A stretch of 5,432 bases of DNA, taken from the NCBI GenBank assembly GCA_018654125.1, contig JABIME010000284.1, positions 1-5,432 on the forward strand. Direction: 5' to 3'. Positions within the stretch are counted from its first letter, which is position 1, and the number at the start of each line of letters is the position of its first letter. A program made the translations under genes and the position numbers. This stretch comes from Candidatus Cloacimonadota bacterium. GTDB lineage: Bacteria; Cloacimonadota; Cloacimonadia; Cloacimonadales; TCS61. The notes under the pieces are model-generated. The model was not told the DNA's origin. It did not search any database and was given only the letters and a program-made list of their open reading frames with translations. Positions 4,183-5,432 of this stretch are shown here, piece by piece.

Positions 4183-5432
4183 CTATGCTTTCACATTACA
4201 CACGATATTCTTAAATCTGGCAGGAGCAACTCCATGAGAGAGATGCATAGCTTGTCCTGGTTCACCTTTTCCGCAATGGAAAGTTCCTTGAAAGTCCCAT
4301 TCTTCTTCACCGCAAATGCCGTCACAAGCAGCCCAGAATTCTGGAGTGATCCCAAAATATGTTGGTTCCTTTACAATATGCTTAAGTTCACCATTTTCTA
4401 TTTTCCAACCAATTTCTGTAGTAAATTGGAAATTATTTCGGTTATCATCAATACTCCAGGTTTTTGTGAAATCTATATAGTATCCATTTTCTGTTGATTT
4501 AATAAGGTCATCTAAACTGCCTTTACCTGGTGCTAAACAGAAATTTGTCATTCTTATAAGTGGAATATCATCAGCATAGGAAGCCAGCATATTAGAGCTT
4601 GGCTGTACACCAAGTAATGCTGCATTTTCCTGAGAAGTTTGCTGATCAACCAGAATTCCATTTTTCACAATGTCTACCGTTGCACCCGGTGTTCCTTCAT
4701 CATCTACAATATGATAACCCATTCCACCTTTGTTTGTACTATCACTATAGATATTTACGAGATCAGAACCGTACCTAAAATTCCCAAGCATATTAGGTTT
4801 TATGAACGTTTTGCCGGCATAGGAAATTTCCTTGCCATAAATTCTATCTGCCTCCGTAGCGTGACCGGCTGATTCATGCAATTGCAAAGCGAGATGTCCA
4901 CTTCCAATAATTATGTCAGCTCGTTCTTCTTCGATACGTGGTGCATCTAAAAGTTTTATCGCTTCCTCGATGATCACGTCAGTATTTTCTTCCATTTTAA
5001 CTTTTCTTACTTCCTCAAAACCACCACGTCTACCGTTCATATGTCCAGGATATGTACGGCACATAGATTCCTTTCCATTCGATGCCAAAACGTACATCAT
5101 CGGCATTGTGTCATAAACCAGCGAATCCACGAAAGTTCCTTCTGTATTAGCAAAGATCTTGTATTGTCTGTAGAATTCTGTATAGACATTTGAGTAAACG
5201 ATCTTCTCATTTACAATAAGTTTTTGGGCAATTTTCTCGTGAAAATCTATCTTGTATTTGTCATCCATTAAAAAAGGATCTTCTATTGGTCGGAACAGAT
5301 AGCTGTCTTGAACTGGTTTTAATTTCCTAAATGATGCAGGTTCCTTGCGGAATTTACTTCCCAATCTGGCATTGGAAATTGCTTTTTTTATTGTTTTATC
5401 TATTGATGTTTGTGTGAGAATCGTTGTTCCTG
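4183..5432 (-). CDS. tldD: TldD/PmbA-family metallopeptidase, N-terminus cut by window edge
   Basis: Visible are 415 residues ending at the TAG at 4185-4183; the 5' end lies beyond the right edge, since the frame is open to base 5432. The TTG at 5364 gives a shorter frame but has no SD, and the residues before it read as continuous protein. The signature metal site is present: HESAGHATEAD (4878-4846), giving the HExxxH zinc ligands, embedded in the family context LALQLHESAGH and RIYGKEISYAG. The C-terminal ligand motif FHCGKGEPGQ supplies the cysteine (codon 4275-4273), followed by SHGVAPARF. In Escherichia coli TldD works with TldE/PmbA as a cytosolic heterodimeric protease that opens or degrades unfolded peptides and matures some antibiotic peptides. 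The HExxxH site marks this as the catalytic TldD-type subunit rather than the TldE type. No partner lies downstream; it could be to the right of the window. Confidence 0.92.
   Translation of the reverse strand, partial: GTTILTQTSIDKTIKKAISNARLGSKFRKEPASFRKLKPVQDSYLFRPIEDPFLMDDKYKIDFHEKIAQKLIVNEKIVYSNVYTEFYRQYKIFANTEGTFVDSLVYDTMPMMYVLASNGKESMCRTYPGHMNGRRGGFEEVRKVKMEENTDVIIEEAIKLLDAPRIEEERADIIIGSGHLALQLHESAGHATEADRIYGKEISYAGKTFIKPNMLGNFRYGSDLVNIYSDSTNKGGMGYHIVDDEGTPGATVDIVKNGILVDQQTSQENAALLGVQPSSNMLASYADDIPLIRMTNFCLAPGKGSLDDLIKSTENGYYIDFTKTWSIDDNRNNFQFTTEIGWKIENGELKHIVKEPTYFGITPEFWAACDGICGEEEWDFQGTFHCGKGEPGQAMHLSHGVAPARFKNIVCNVKA

Noticed and set aside
4007..4237. Plus-strand frame of 76 codons covering the gap between the tldD-family gene and the propeller/MORN gene
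   Set aside because: It is antisense to the signal-peptide region, the hairpin and the tldD 3' end; the hydrophobic look comes from AT-rich codons. There is no SD and no family resemblance.

Overview
The window is an AT-rich bacterial segment (roughly one third G+C by eye) in which every supported gene lies on the minus strand, so transcription runs from the right edge to the left. Translation starts carry strong Shine-Dalgarno sequences (AAGGAGGGAG, AGGAGGAG, TAAGGAG), which argues against typical Bacteroidetes. A secreted propeller/MORN-type protein combined with an AT-rich, SD-using genome would fit an uncultured lineage such as Cloacimonadota or a relative, but this placement is a weak inference.

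Layout in order of transcription. (1) 5432-4183: a TldD/PmbA-family metallopeptidase, cut at its N-terminus by the window edge. (2) 4177-4146: a perfect 12-bp hairpin just after its stop. (3) 4119-1765: a large exported protein with a signal peptide, a degenerate two-component-regulator-type beta-propeller, about ten MORN_2 (YwqK-type) repeats and an unassigned helical C-terminus. Its best start is a non-canonical AUA codon. The first conventional start in frame, TTG at 3852, would drop the signal peptide and the first propeller blade. (4) 1755-859: a RarD-type EamA permease with a GTG start, whose SD overlaps the stop codon of the preceding gene. (5) 886-287: a two-TM bacterial PH-domain (DUF304/YdbS-like) protein that overlaps rarD by 28 bp, so that rarD's C-terminal Arg-Arg-Arg codons double as its SD. 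(6) 286-188: an intergenic gap with a strong extended -10 promoter and a 16-bp near-palindrome over the -35 area. (7) 187-1: the start of a small two-TM membrane protein that runs off the left edge.

Genes 3 to 5 look like one translationally linked transcription unit of envelope or exported products. The left-edge gene has its own promoter, and the TldD gene is set off by a hairpin. No RNA genes, CRISPR arrays, insertion sequences or attachment sites were seen. The most informative points are the hidden N-terminus and unusual start of the propeller/MORN gene, and its three-part architecture.
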